The notes beneath the pieces were generated by a model. That model had not been told where the DNA came from and did no database searches. It saw only the letters and a list, made by a program, of their open reading frames with translations. A program made the position numbers and the translations under genes. From contig NZ_BIME01000002.1 in the NCBI RefSeq assembly GCF_004000925.1, positions 186,001-250,000 of the forward strand: DNA of 64,000 nucleotides, in the 5' to 3' direction. This DNA is from Paenibacillus illinoisensis NBRC 15959 (GTDB taxonomy: Bacteria > Bacillota > Bacilli > Paenibacillales > Paenibacillaceae). Positions 52,452 through 61,535 of the stretch are shown one piece after another (the stretch's first letter is position 1; the number at the start of each line of letters is the position of its first letter).

Positions 52452-52457
52452 TATGAT
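52452..52457 (+). promoter_or_regulatory. -10 element of the serine hydrolase gene
   Basis: TATGAT at 52452-52457 has no good -35 at the right distance; the expected place (52429-52434) reads CGTTCA and overlaps a LytTR-like half-site. This suits an activator-dependent promoter. Confidence 0.5.
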
Positions 52458-52497
52458 GAATTCATCTTATCGAAAGTACTGAGGGAGGAAGCTGAGG

Positions 52498-54549
52498 ATG
52501 AAGAAACTTTTCAGTGTGTTATTTACAGCGGTGCTTGTGATCACTCCGATGACAGACGTCAAGGCAGAGGCGAATAAGAGCACTTCAATTGAAAAGCAGG
52601 TAGAACGAATGGCCGCAGATTTGGTGCAAAATTATGGAGTCACAAGTCTGCAATATGCCATTAGGGATCAAGGGGAAATCATATTGTCGGGCAGCACGGG
52701 CTTTCAAGACAAAGCATCCCAGACACCAGTCACCAGGGAAAGTATGTACGGCATTGGCTCGGTGAGCAAGATGGTTGTCACTGCAGCCACCATGATGCTG
52801 GTGGATTCCGGGAAAGTAGATCTGGATGAGCCTCTTACTACCTATATTCAGGACTTTGAGATGGCGGATGCCAGGTACACCCAAATTACCCCGCGTATGC
52901 TGATGAATCATTCATCGGGTCTCTACGGTTCACATTACGGGAACAGCATGCTGTTTGACGACAATGACATGCGCAACCACGATGAACTATTGCTTAAACT
53001 CAAAACTGAAAAGTTAAAATCGAAACCTGGCTCATATTCTGTCTACTGTAACGATGGCTTTCAATTGCTTGAGATCCTGGTTGAACGCGTGAGTGGTTTA
53101 AGCTACAGCGATTATGTCGCCAAGTTTATCAGTAATCCGTTACAGCTGGAAGCAACCAAAACACCGCTGGATGCATTCAATAGAGATCAATTATCTGAAG
53201 CGTATTGGCCCACGATTGAAACCAAAATGCCAGTTGAAAATGCGAACATTCTTGGTACAGGCGGGATATACTCCACATCCGAAGAATTGACCGAATTTGC
53301 TGAAGTATTGATGGGTAATAGACCGGACATATTGTCCGAATCCTCGGTCAAGTCTATGCAAAATCATGAATATCGACAAGGAATATGGGTATCAGATGAG
53401 CGAAACACGTTCAATTATGGCCTGGGATGGGATGCTGTGGATCTTGCCCCGTTTAGCGATTATGGTATTACTGCACTTGCCAAAGGTGGTGACACCATGA
53501 TGTATCATGCATCACTAATCACTATACCTGAGCATGATATTTCAATGGCCGTTCTGTCCTCAGGTGGGTCCTCCATCTACAATCAGATGTTTGCGAGCAA
53601 AGTACTGCTGGAGGTATTGGAGGATCAGGGTGTCATCAAGAAAATCAAGGAAGATCAGACATCCTCCCCACCCGTAAAAGTGAAGATGCCTACGGAACTT
53701 AATGCGTATTCGGGTCTATATGGTACAGTAGGTACAACACTGGATATTCAGGTCAAAAACGACGAAATCACACTGCCAGCTTTGCAGGGCGGAATCATTC
53801 CAGAGCAGAAGTATGTCTACACTGGAGAGGGGCAATTCACAAGTGCGGATGGAAGTGTGAAGGCCAGTTTCGTGAAGGAACAAAACGGGAAAGTGTATGT
53901 TAAGGTGCAGGCAGTGATTTCATTGCCGGGTCTAGGTCAAACGGTGATGAACACGTATGATTATCAAAAGTTGGATCCCAACCCTTTGAACACAGCCACA
54001 GGAAAGAAATGGGCAGATCGCAACGGCTCCAAATATTACGCACTAGATGAAAAAATCACATCGATTTTTTATCTGCTTCCTTCGATGCTAATCAAAAATC
54101 TGAGCGTGGATACGGAGAACGGTTATGCAAACGGCACTCAAATTGTAGATTCAGACCATGCAGTGAATGTCGCAGAGATTCCCGTGATGAACGGTAGAGA
54201 TGCTTTCGATCTGCAATTTTACACCAAGAATAATGCTGAGATTTTGATTCAGGACGGACAGGAATATATTGCAGAGGATGCGATTACACCGGTCTTTGGC
54301 GGCAAGACAGGTAAGGCCACCATACCGGCGAGCGGTCAAGCCCGTTGGTTTGCTATCGATTCTCGTTCTGCAAACAAATCGTTGACGGTAGATTCGCCGA
54401 ATGGCGGCGGTTACGCTGTATATAATGAGCAGGGTGAAGTGGTTCACTTTTCCGTCGCTACTGATCAACAATCCATTGAGCTTCCCAAAGCCGGCTTTAT
54501 CGTTTTTGGTGGTGAAGCTGGAGATGTGTTCAAGATCCATTTAAAGTAA
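52498..54549 (+). CDS. Secreted serine hydrolase of the beta-lactamase/class C family
   Basis: This 683-residue protein begins with a signal peptide (MKKLFSVLFTAVLVITPMTDVKAEA). The beta-lactamase-like domain shows the SxxK motif as GIGSVSKMVV, the second-motif Tyr-x-Asn as YSVYCNDGF, and a late GG-containing region. Beyond about residue 380 a C-terminal beta-rich domain of about 300 residues follows, of unknown role. Such proteins are D-amino peptidases, carboxypeptidases or esterases rather than true beta-lactamases. It follows an AgrAC-like pair with LytTR-like repeats in its promoter, suggesting signal-dependent secretion. Confidence 0.9.
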   Translation: MKKLFSVLFTAVLVITPMTDVKAEANKSTSIEKQVERMAADLVQNYGVTSLQYAIRDQGEIILSGSTGFQDKASQTPVTRESMYGIGSVSKMVVTAATMMLVDSGKVDLDEPLTTYIQDFEMADARYTQITPRMLMNHSSGLYGSHYGNSMLFDDNDMRNHDELLLKLKTEKLKSKPGSYSVYCNDGFQLLEILVERVSGLSYSDYVAKFISNPLQLEATKTPLDAFNRDQLSEAYWPTIETKMPVENANILGTGGIYSTSEELTEFAEVLMGNRPDILSESSVKSMQNHEYRQGIWVSDERNTFNYGLGWDAVDLAPFSDYGITALAKGGDTMMYHASLITIPEHDISMAVLSSGGSSIYNQMFASKVLLEVLEDQGVIKKIKEDQTSSPPVKVKMPTELNAYSGLYGTVGTTLDIQVKNDEITLPALQGGIIPEQKYVYTGEGQFTSADGSVKASFVKEQNGKVYVKVQAVISLPGLGQTVMNTYDYQKLDPNPLNTATGKKWADRNGSKYYALDEKITSIFYLLPSMLIKNLSVDTENGYANGTQIVDSDHAVNVAEIPVMNGRDAFDLQFYTKNNAEILIQDGQEYIAEDAITPVFGGKTGKATIPASGQARWFAIDSRSANKSLTVDSPNGGGYAVYNEQGEVVHFSVATDQQSIELPKAGFIVFGGEAGDVFKIHLK

Positions 54550-54583
54550 ACGCGGGTTACATCATACGAGTTCAATGGCAATA

Positions 54584-54622
54584 ACAGATCGCGAGCATAC
54601 GCTGCCCGGGGTCTGTTTTTTT
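54584..54622 (+). terminator. Intrinsic terminator of the serine hydrolase
   Basis: ACAGATC pairs with GGTCTGT (one wobble) around a GC-rich loop that itself can fold, followed by seven T. Confidence 0.75.
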
Positions 54623-54725
54623 ATGGGAAGAATATGGAATAAACAGGAAGGGTTTCTGAGATAAAAGAGAGAAGGTAGTGAAATGGTGCTTTAGATAGTC
54701 TAATTCAAAGGAGACCTGATGACAG

Positions 54726-55481
54726 ATGAAAAATGAAGAACGGTTTTCAAACCGGGTTGATTCCTATACGAACTACCGCCCGAGTTATCCGAAAAAGGCT
54801 ATTGATTATCTGTACAACTCCGTTGGTTTGCATTCGAACAGTAAGATCGCAGATGTTGGTTCAGGGACAGGGATTTTCTCGAAATTACTTCTGGAACGTG
54901 GGAGCTATGTTATAGCCGTCGAGCCGAATCAGGCCATGCGCGCAGCCGCCGAGCAGATGCTAGAGAATGAACCGAACTTTCAGACGATATCAGGCTCTGC
55001 AGAATCTACGGGATTACCTGATCATTCGGTAGAATTTATTGTGTGCGCACAGGCGTTTCACTGGTTTGACCGCTTGGCAGCGCAGACCGAGTTTAGGCGG
55101 ATTTTACAGCCGGGAGGTAAAGTGGTATTAATCTGGAATTCCCGTCTTACTAGCGGTAACTCGTTTCGTGTAGAATACGATCAGCTGCTGCATGCGTACG
55201 GAACCGACTATGAAAAAGTGAATCATAAGAATATTTCTGAGTCTGTGCTTCATTCCTTTTTCAAGGAAGGCACGATGCAGAAAGCAAACTTTCAAATGAG
55301 TCAGGAGTTCGACTTCGAGGGCTTGAAAGGCAGATTGCGATCATCTTCCTACAGTCCTGTGCCCGGTCATCCCAATTATACTCCGATGATGTCTGAGCTT
55401 CAGAACATATTTGATCGAAATAAACGGGAGGGTACTGTTCTTTTTGATTATGAAACGGAGATATTTTGGGGAGAAGTGTGA
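54726..55481 (+). CDS. Class I SAM-dependent methyltransferase
   Basis: This 251-residue enzyme has the SAM-binding motif I as IADVGSGTGIFSKLL, motif II acidic residue in VIAVEPNQAMR, and the post-motif AQAFHWFD typical of the UbiE/Methyltransf_11 group. The start MKNEERFSNRVDSYTNYRPSYP is characteristic of small-molecule methyltransferases of this family. Substrate unknown. It is followed by a small membrane protein gene. Confidence 0.92.
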   Translation: MKNEERFSNRVDSYTNYRPSYPKKAIDYLYNSVGLHSNSKIADVGSGTGIFSKLLLERGSYVIAVEPNQAMRAAAEQMLENEPNFQTISGSAESTGLPDHSVEFIVCAQAFHWFDRLAAQTEFRRILQPGGKVVLIWNSRLTSGNSFRVEYDQLLHAYGTDYEKVNHKNISESVLHSFFKEGTMQKANFQMSQEFDFEGLKGRLRSSSYSPVPGHPNYTPMMSELQNIFDRNKREGTVLFDYETEIFWGEV

Positions 55482-55531
55482 TCAGGTTGTGTTCATAGGA
55501 ACTGACAAAACTGAAATTAGAGGTGCGGTTC

Positions 55532-55756
55532 ATGATGAGAAAAATGGCATCACAATCCTTACTTGTGCTTGGAGCAATTTTTATTATCACTGCAGCTCTT
55601 CCTCTATTTTTTAATTATCCATATCGTGATGGACCTCAATCTGGCCCTTCAAACGTATGGGAGCTTGTTCAAATGTTTGCTCATGACTCGTGGGCGTCAC
55701 TTTTAATAATGGGCCTCCTTTTGTCGATAGCTTCTCGTTTCGTGTTTCGGCCATAA
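55532..55756 (+). CDS. Small membrane protein of 74 residues
   Basis: The frame starts MMRKMASQSLLVLG after AGAGGTG and has two hydrophobic segments: LLVLGAIFIITAALPLFF near the start and SLLIMGLLLSIASRFVF near the end, with a Pro/Gly/Asp loop (NYPYRDGPQSGPSN) between. It is a predicted hairpin membrane protein of unknown function. It lies 50 bases after the methyltransferase gene and may share its transcript. Confidence 0.65.
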   Translation: MMRKMASQSLLVLGAIFIITAALPLFFNYPYRDGPQSGPSNVWELVQMFAHDSWASLLIMGLLLSIASRFVFRP

Positions 55757-55805
55757 ATGTATATATCGTTCATGTCAATGATAGCGTTCGTTGAAAAAAA
55801 TAATC

Positions 55806-55846
55806 TGCAGCCGATCACAGAGATCCTGAGAGCGGCTGTTTTTTTT
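55806..55846. terminator. Bidirectional terminator between convergent genes
   Basis: CAGCCG pairs with CGGCTG around a long loop containing a smaller GATC hairpin. T runs flank it on both strands, suiting the 3' ends of the small membrane protein and the PucR gene. Confidence 0.7.
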
Positions 55847-55924
55847 AGTGAGATACCGGTAGAACAGCGGGATGCATCGCATAGGATGTTTGACGAAACA
55901 AGAACCTTCATGAAGATGTGTCTC

Positions 55925-57550
55925 TTAATCTTTTTGCAGCAATAAAGGTTCGATCGCAAGCGCTATACGAATTCGTAGACTTTCAGCGGGATCTTTGAGT
56001 TTAACATCCAGGAGTCTTTCACACTTTTCCAATCTGTACACTACCGTATTCCGATGCACGAAAAGCTGTTTGGATGTTTCGACAAGCTGGCATTGTGTTT
56101 CATAAAATGCATTCAAGGTACGGAGCAGCTCTTTTCTTTCGGATTCGTCGGCGATTTGCAATAATCCATCTAGAGTCGATTCGTAAAATTGTTTTAGTTC
56201 GTCGTGGGGAAGCATATGGAATAAATACCCGATATCCTTGGCTTGATAGGATTGGACAAATTGTTTGCGTTTAAATCGATAGCCGAATTGCAACGCATTG
56301 ACTGCTTCTGTGTAAGAATGGCGAACGCCGAGCACATTCATTGCAGGTTTGCCGATGCCAACCGACATGCTCATTCCATTCTCATAATGGAGGTGTTTAA
56401 GCATTCCTGTGAGATGCTCGGTGAGCTTCACCTCGTCCCAGCCTGACTCCGGGATGGATAGCAGAATGCAGTAGGTATCATGTTTGGTAAACATGGTGAA
56501 AGAATGCTCCAACGCACCAAAATGACGTTTAATGTGCTCGTATTGCTCCTCTTGTTCGGTCAAGTTGTCTCCCTTTAGAGCCGCCGCCTCGTCATTACGA
56601 ATAGCCAGCACGACACAAGAATAACCCTTTCTAAGCCCGTATTTCTTGCCGCGGTTCAGCGCTTCCTGCTCGAAAGTAATATATCCCTCGATCAAATCGG
56701 AAAAAAACTCGTTTTTATGCCTGCGGGAACGTTCCTTGACTGCTTGGGATTTGGTCAGCTCCATTCCAATGACGTTGGAGGCTTGTTCAAGCGTTAAACC
56801 GTACAGACCAGTCCATTGATCTGGCGTATGAAAAGATAACAAATAGCCTTCGTGACGATACGTTTTTACAGGATATACTAGCATGCAGCTGCGTTCCCGA
56901 AGGGATGAGTCGATTAAGCACAATGAAGTCGGGCTGGAGGTATCGGACAAGTTGTGAAGTGCAGTAACTGCAGCTGCGGTAAGCTCAGTAATATTTGCAT
57001 TTTGATTGGTGGCAGCAATGGTTTTCCATTTGTTGTTTAGCAGGATGACTGGGGAGGAGAGTAGTTTGGACAAGGACTGGATAATGCCGGAAATTCCTTT
57101 GCCTCGCATGATCATTTCGGAGAATTTTTTGTGAATGCTAAGTGCATATTGGAGTTCGTCGCTCTTATTGTTCAGAATAACACTGGTCGATCGTTGCAAA
57201 ATCTCACCAAGGGATAGACATACATCGGAAATTTCAATGATAGGAAATTCGATACGGTCGGCTTCATGTAATATTTCATCAGGGATCGGAAGTTCAAAAC
57301 GCTTGGTTTTGATGGCCAAACCGGAGCAGCGAAGCCGCTGCATGTCCCTGATCAGGTGAATGAACACCTCAGGTTGCTGTTTCATGAAATAGCCGTTGGT
57401 CAGCAAGAGCTCGTTGGGCCTTAAAAACCGTATGATATCTGGACAGTCCATAATGTTAACGGTTTGAACCTCGCGAGTAAGACCCTTGTGCCCAGTAATC
57501 ACTCTGGCATCATCGTAAATGCCGTTATTGAGCAAATCTATCAGCAGCAC
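55925..57550 (-). CDS. PucR-family transcriptional regulator
   Basis: This 541-residue regulator has an N-terminal PucR sensory domain (LLIDLLNNGIYDDARVITGHKGLTREVQTVNIMD and NELLLTNGYFM), a middle GGDEF-like CdaR domain (SCVVLAIRNDEAA, ILLSIPES, SMSVGIGKPAMNVLGVRHSYTEAVNAL) and a C-terminal PucR helix-turn-helix (LVETSKQLFVHRNTVVYRLEKCERLL). The GTG start at 57550 is chosen because a -35/-10 lies at 57622-57594, inside a longer frame to 57676. PucR proteins control purine or nitrogen-compound catabolism, which fits the divergent amidohydrolase genes. Confidence 0.85.
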   Translation of the reverse strand: MLLIDLLNNGIYDDARVITGHKGLTREVQTVNIMDCPDIIRFLRPNELLLTNGYFMKQQPEVFIHLIRDMQRLRCSGLAIKTKRFELPIPDEILHEADRIEFPIIEISDVCLSLGEILQRSTSVILNNKSDELQYALSIHKKFSEMIMRGKGISGIIQSLSKLLSSPVILLNNKWKTIAATNQNANITELTAAAVTALHNLSDTSSPTSLCLIDSSLRERSCMLVYPVKTYRHEGYLLSFHTPDQWTGLYGLTLEQASNVIGMELTKSQAVKERSRRHKNEFFSDLIEGYITFEQEALNRGKKYGLRKGYSCVVLAIRNDEAAALKGDNLTEQEEQYEHIKRHFGALEHSFTMFTKHDTYCILLSIPESGWDEVKLTEHLTGMLKHLHYENGMSMSVGIGKPAMNVLGVRHSYTEAVNALQFGYRFKRKQFVQSYQAKDIGYLFHMLPHDELKQFYESTLDGLLQIADESERKELLRTLNAFYETQCQLVETSKQLFVHRNTVVYRLEKCERLLDVKLKDPAESLRIRIALAIEPLLLQKD

Positions 57551-57593
57551 ATCGACCCATCCCTTTCTGGAACAAGTTAAACTATTGTTAAGT

Positions 57594-57622
57594 AATATAA
57601 CATTATGATCCTTGCGAGTAAA
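57594..57622 (-). promoter_or_regulatory. Promoter of the PucR gene
   Basis: On the minus strand, -35 TTTACT (57622-57617), a 17-base spacer and -10 TATATT (57599-57594) predict transcription starting near 57587. This rules out the longer reading frame as the main product. Confidence 0.6.
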
Positions 57623-57754
57623 TATCTTTGGCTTGTTCGTCCAATAATCCAAATTATTTTTATCTTTATCATCCAATGACTTCCCCCTGCAGAGTGGAAT
57701 ATGCTTGAATTGTTTTTAACATGTAACCAAAGCGTACATGATTGGAGGGCTGTC

Positions 57755-58975
57755 ATGGTTGATTTGCTTATCACCGATACCGTGTTATCCAAGGATGGAA
57801 GGCGAATGGATGTGGGGGTATCCTCAGGTAAAATTGCATTTATCTCACCATACGGTGAAGGAATATCGGAAGCGATGAATGTCGTTCAAGCCAAAGGAGG
57901 CTTGCTGCTGCCCGGCTTTGTCGAGCCGCATATTCACCTGGAAAAAGCCTATTTACTGGATGTCATGGATCGGGATGCAGATTCTCTCCAAGACGCAATT
58001 CAGATAACGGCTAAACTGAAAAGTTCTTTTACAGACGAGGACATGTACGAGCGGTCGCTTGCTGTCATTCGTCATGCCGTCAGCAACGGTGTTACCCATA
58101 TGCGCTGCCATGCTGAGGTGGATCCGATTCTTGGTCTCAAGGCAATGGAGTCGGCTCTCCATCTGAAACAATCTATAAGAGATCAACTGGATTTGCAGGT
58201 GGTTGCCTTTCCGCAAGAAGGCGTATTCAGAAGTCCTGGGACGGAAGAGTTAATGGAGGAAGCGCTGCGTATGGGGGCTGACGTCGTCGGAGGAATCACG
58301 TATCAGGATGAATGCCTGGAAGATCACTTGGATTTTGCATTTGGTCTGGCAGAAAAATACGGAAAACCGCTGGATTTTCATACGGATTTTTCGGACAATC
58401 CCAAGGACCGTGCCATTGCGGACATAGCCAGAAGAACACTCATCACAGGAATGCAGGGACAGGTATCTGCCGGACATGTAACCTCGCTCGGTTCTCTGCC
58501 TGAGCATGAAGCCATGGATATCGCGGAACTTCTGCATCGTGCCGGGATCAGCGTTATTACGCTGCCGATGACCGACCTGTTTTTGAATGGTCGAGGAGAT
58601 GCGGAAGGGCCGCGCAGAGGCTTGGCGCCAGTGAAATTGCTGCAGGAATGCAGTGTGAATGTAGCAATTGGCGTCAATAATGTCCGCAACGCATTTACAC
58701 CGTTTGGCAAAGCGGATCCGTTAGAGGTCGCCTGGCTTCTGGCAGTCACTTCGTATATGGGCGGGGAACGGGATGCCCTTGCGTTGATCAGGATGCTGAC
58801 GTATAACGCAGCTCAGGCTTTGGGTATTAAAAATTATGGAATGAAGGTAGGCGCTACGGCAGATATGGTATTGTTCTGGGAACGATCAGAAAGGGACGTG
58901 CTGCTGGATAGGCCGGAAACAAGAATGGTTTGGAAATCGGGTGTGCAGGTGGGTAGTATGGTTCAAAAGCAATAG
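57755..58975 (+). CDS. Cytosine-deaminase-like amidohydrolase lacking the usual Asp pair
   Basis: This 406-residue amidohydrolase resembles CodA: metal motif PHIHLEK with His59 and His61, HMRCHAEVDP, LQVVAFPQEGVF, a His in DFHTDFSDN and SAGHVTSLG. Where CodA has GHDDVFDP with metal and substrate Asp residues, this protein reads GVNNVRNAFTPFG: both are Asn (308 and 309). The active site therefore differs from true deaminases. The ATG at 57755 follows TTGGAGGGC; an upstream ATG at 57701 is not supported. It is divergent from PucR and followed by a second, canonical-looking amidohydrolase. Confidence 0.82.
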   Translation: MVDLLITDTVLSKDGRRMDVGVSSGKIAFISPYGEGISEAMNVVQAKGGLLLPGFVEPHIHLEKAYLLDVMDRDADSLQDAIQITAKLKSSFTDEDMYERSLAVIRHAVSNGVTHMRCHAEVDPILGLKAMESALHLKQSIRDQLDLQVVAFPQEGVFRSPGTEELMEEALRMGADVVGGITYQDECLEDHLDFAFGLAEKYGKPLDFHTDFSDNPKDRAIADIARRTLITGMQGQVSAGHVTSLGSLPEHEAMDIAELLHRAGISVITLPMTDLFLNGRGDAEGPRRGLAPVKLLQECSVNVAIGVNNVRNAFTPFGKADPLEVAWLLAVTSYMGGERDALALIRMLTYNAAQALGIKNYGMKVGATADMVLFWERSERDVLLDRPETRMVWKSGVQVGSMVQKQ

Positions 58976-59036
58976 AATGGCTGCGGAAATCACATGCTAT
59001 GGATACCATTGAAACACGAGTGAAGGGGATGAAGCT

Positions 59037-60257
59037 ATGGAGAAACAGTTAACCATCATTAAAAACGTAAAATGGGCAGATGATCTATTCGATCTAACGA
59101 TTGATCGAACGACGGGAACAATCATCAGCATTGAAACAGCTGCAACCGATGCGGAGTTTGCATCTGGAGGTACCAACCATAACGGGGCAAATGTCTTCGA
59201 AGCGGGAGGTCTGCATTACGTTCCACCCATGGCAGATATGCATATCCACCTGGACAAACATTTTCTTGGCGAGCCGTGGAAGACACTGCAGCCCTTTGTC
59301 ACCCTGCCTGGCCAATTGGAATTCGAGAAACGCATGCTGGGAGAACTTCCGACCGGAGCAGGCGAACGCGCTAAACGGTTGTTGGATTTAATGCTGGCCC
59401 AAGGTACGGCCAAGATCCGAACGCACGTTGACGTTGATCCGCAAATCGGTCTTTCGCATCTTGAAGAGATATTGGAAGTTCGTGAATTATATCGGGGCCG
59501 CATGGATATGGAGATCGTTGCGTTTCCTCAACAAGGACTACTTCGATCCGAATCTGTAGCCGTCATGCGGCAAGCACTCCGCGCTGGAGCCGATTATGTA
59601 GGCGGTGTGGATCCGGCCGGGCTGGACCGCCGAGTGGACGCCAGCCTGGAAGCGATGTTTGAGCTGGGGGCTGAATTTGCTGCGGGAATCGACTTACATC
59701 TGCATGACCCGGATCACCTCGGAACATACACGATCGATCGTTTCGCTGATTTAACGGAACAAGCAGGCATGTCCGGCCGCACTTCAGTGAGCCACGCCTA
59801 TTGTTTGGGTCAGGTTACTGAAGCAGAGGTACGTACATTGGCAGAAAAGCTGTGCGCGACCGGCGTATCCATCATGACAAGTGCACCTATCGATAGACCT
59901 ATGCCGCCCATTAAGCTATTGCTGGAAGCGGGAGTAGCTGTACATGTCGGTTCGGATAATATTCTGGATTCGTGGAGTCCATTCGGCAATGGCGATATGC
60001 TCTCACGTGGGTCACGTCTCGCTGAAGCCTCCGGTTGGGTAGAAGACCACTGGTTACTTGAGACATACAAGCTGATTTCCAATGCGCCGTTAACTCCAAA
60101 AGTGGGTGATCGCGCCGATTTCTCTTTAGTAAATGCCTTGAATGCGATGCATGCGCTGGCAGCGGTACCTCCTCGAGAAGCGGTATTCTCGGGTGGTGTG
60201 CTTGTTGGAGGCCGTGCGTTCCCAACCAGTAGGCGGATGGCAGAAATTCATTCATAA
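59037..60257 (+). CDS. Cytosine-deaminase-like amidohydrolase (canonical metal site)
   Basis: This 406-residue amidohydrolase keeps the canonical layout: MHIHLDKHF with His69 and His71, KIRTHVDVDPQ, MEIVAFPQQGLL, GIDLHLHDPDHLG, SHAYCLG, and VHVGSDNILDSW with metal Asp307. The second position is Asn, as in isocytosine- or N-alkyl-ammelide-type deaminases. The substrate is thus probably a ring amine or amide, not cytosine itself. It starts 61 bases after the previous amidohydrolase with a GAAGGGGATG region, so the two are co-transcribed. A terminator separates it from the ABC transporter. Confidence 0.85.
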   Translation: MEKQLTIIKNVKWADDLFDLTIDRTTGTIISIETAATDAEFASGGTNHNGANVFEAGGLHYVPPMADMHIHLDKHFLGEPWKTLQPFVTLPGQLEFEKRMLGELPTGAGERAKRLLDLMLAQGTAKIRTHVDVDPQIGLSHLEEILEVRELYRGRMDMEIVAFPQQGLLRSESVAVMRQALRAGADYVGGVDPAGLDRRVDASLEAMFELGAEFAAGIDLHLHDPDHLGTYTIDRFADLTEQAGMSGRTSVSHAYCLGQVTEAEVRTLAEKLCATGVSIMTSAPIDRPMPPIKLLLEAGVAVHVGSDNILDSWSPFGNGDMLSRGSRLAEASGWVEDHWLLETYKLISNAPLTPKVGDRADFSLVNALNAMHALAAVPPREAVFSGGVLVGGRAFPTSRRMAEIHS

Positions 60258-60280
60258 CTATTTTCTGCTAGGAGTAAGAT

Positions 60281-60311
60281 GCAGCGCGTCCTTGATGCGC
60301 TGCTTTTTTTG
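60281..60311 (+). terminator. Intrinsic terminator of the amidohydrolase pair
   Basis: GCAGCGC pairs perfectly with GCGCTGC around GTCCTTGAT, followed by seven T. Confidence 0.9.
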
Positions 60312-60536
60312 TTTGCTGAAGTAGGATGTATGAAAAACTAGACATGTTGTGTTCTCACGTGATCATTGTTGACACGGATGTCGGGATAGAGAGTTCCTTT
60401 TGGTGTATCAGTCCAAGATGCGTTGAATTTTTTAGACGATAACACCAATGACTAGGGGACGTTTACAGCGTATTATTCTTGTAAGAAGAAAATAACGTTA
60501 GATAAACTTACACGAAAGAGAAAAGGAGGGATATAT

Positions 60537-61517
60537 TTGATTTACGACACCAAGTATCTTTACGTAGAAAAGGGGGAGAAGGGCATGCGTCGTAGTGCCT
60601 TTGCATATCGCATCCAAAACATAAAAAGGCATTGGTTGCTATTGGTCATGATCTTACCAGGTATCATCTATCTGTTCATCAACAACTACTTGCCGATGCT
60701 TGGCATTATCATTGCATTTAAAAATGTTAATTTCGCAAAGGGGATATGGGGAAGCGACTGGGTAGGTCTTGAGAACTTCGCCTACCTGTTCCAAACGCAG
60801 GATGCCTGGGTGATTACCCGAAACACATTATTGTACAATGGCGCGTTTATCGTGCTCGGAACGATACTCTCTATAGCCGTAGCGGTGTTGCTAAACGAAG
60901 TAAGAAAAAGATTCTTCTCCCGCTTGTATCAGAGCATTATTTTACTGCCTTACCTCATCTCTATGGTTATAGTCGCTTATTTGGTACTAGCCTTGCTAAA
61001 CGAGGAGAACGGGTTCGTCAACCATTACGTGCTTCCTTGGCTGGGGATCGATTCGGTGTCGTGGTATGCAGACGCTGGGAAATGGCCTTACATATTAAGT
61101 GTCGTGTACCTGTGGAAAAATGTTGGTTATACCTGCATCGTCTATCTGGCCTCCATCGTAGGCATCAGCCAGGAGTACTACGAATCAGCTACGCTGGATG
61201 GAGCTTCCAAGTGGAGGCAAGTTTGGAGCATCACCCTTCCACTGATTAAACCCACAATGGTTATTCTGGTTCTCCTTTCGGTTGGACGCATCTTCAATTC
61301 CGATTTTGGACTGTTCTATCAGGTTCCGTTGAATTCAGGTGCACTGCAAACTACTACGGATGTCATTGACACTTATGTTTACCGCGGATTGATGACTTTC
61401 GGGGACTTCGGGATGTCATCTGCAGCAGGACTATACCAGTCCATCGTCGGATTTGTGTTAGTCATGACGACCAATGCGTTCGTTCGCCGAAAAGACAAGG
61501 ATCTGGCTCTGTTTTAG
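60537..61517 (+). CDS. ABC transporter permease, LplB/CUT1 type
   Basis: This 326-residue permease has six helices of the CUT1 type: LLVMILPGIIYLFINNYLPMLGIIIAFKNVNF at the first helix and the ATPase loop YYESATLDGASKWRQVWSITLPLIKP. It matches LplB-like permeases that pair with an ATPase encoded elsewhere. Two starts compete: TTG at 60537 with AAAGGAGGG upstream, used here, and ATG at 60585 with AAGGGGGAG, which gives the more usual family N-terminus. It is followed by a second permease and a binding lipoprotein. Confidence 0.9.
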   Translation: MIYDTKYLYVEKGEKGMRRSAFAYRIQNIKRHWLLLVMILPGIIYLFINNYLPMLGIIIAFKNVNFAKGIWGSDWVGLENFAYLFQTQDAWVITRNTLLYNGAFIVLGTILSIAVAVLLNEVRKRFFSRLYQSIILLPYLISMVIVAYLVLALLNEENGFVNHYVLPWLGIDSVSWYADAGKWPYILSVVYLWKNVGYTCIVYLASIVGISQEYYESATLDGASKWRQVWSITLPLIKPTMVILVLLSVGRIFNSDFGLFYQVPLNSGALQTTTDVIDTYVYRGLMTFGDFGMSSAAGLYQSIVGFVLVMTTNAFVRRKDKDLALF

Positions 61518-61535
61518 TAAAAGGGGGTGGTCAAC

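Noticed and set aside
57551..57676. N-terminal extension of PucR
   Set aside because: A 17-base-spaced promoter (57622-57594) lies inside it and the extra residues do not match the family, although an AGGGGGA sequence precedes the upstream ATG.
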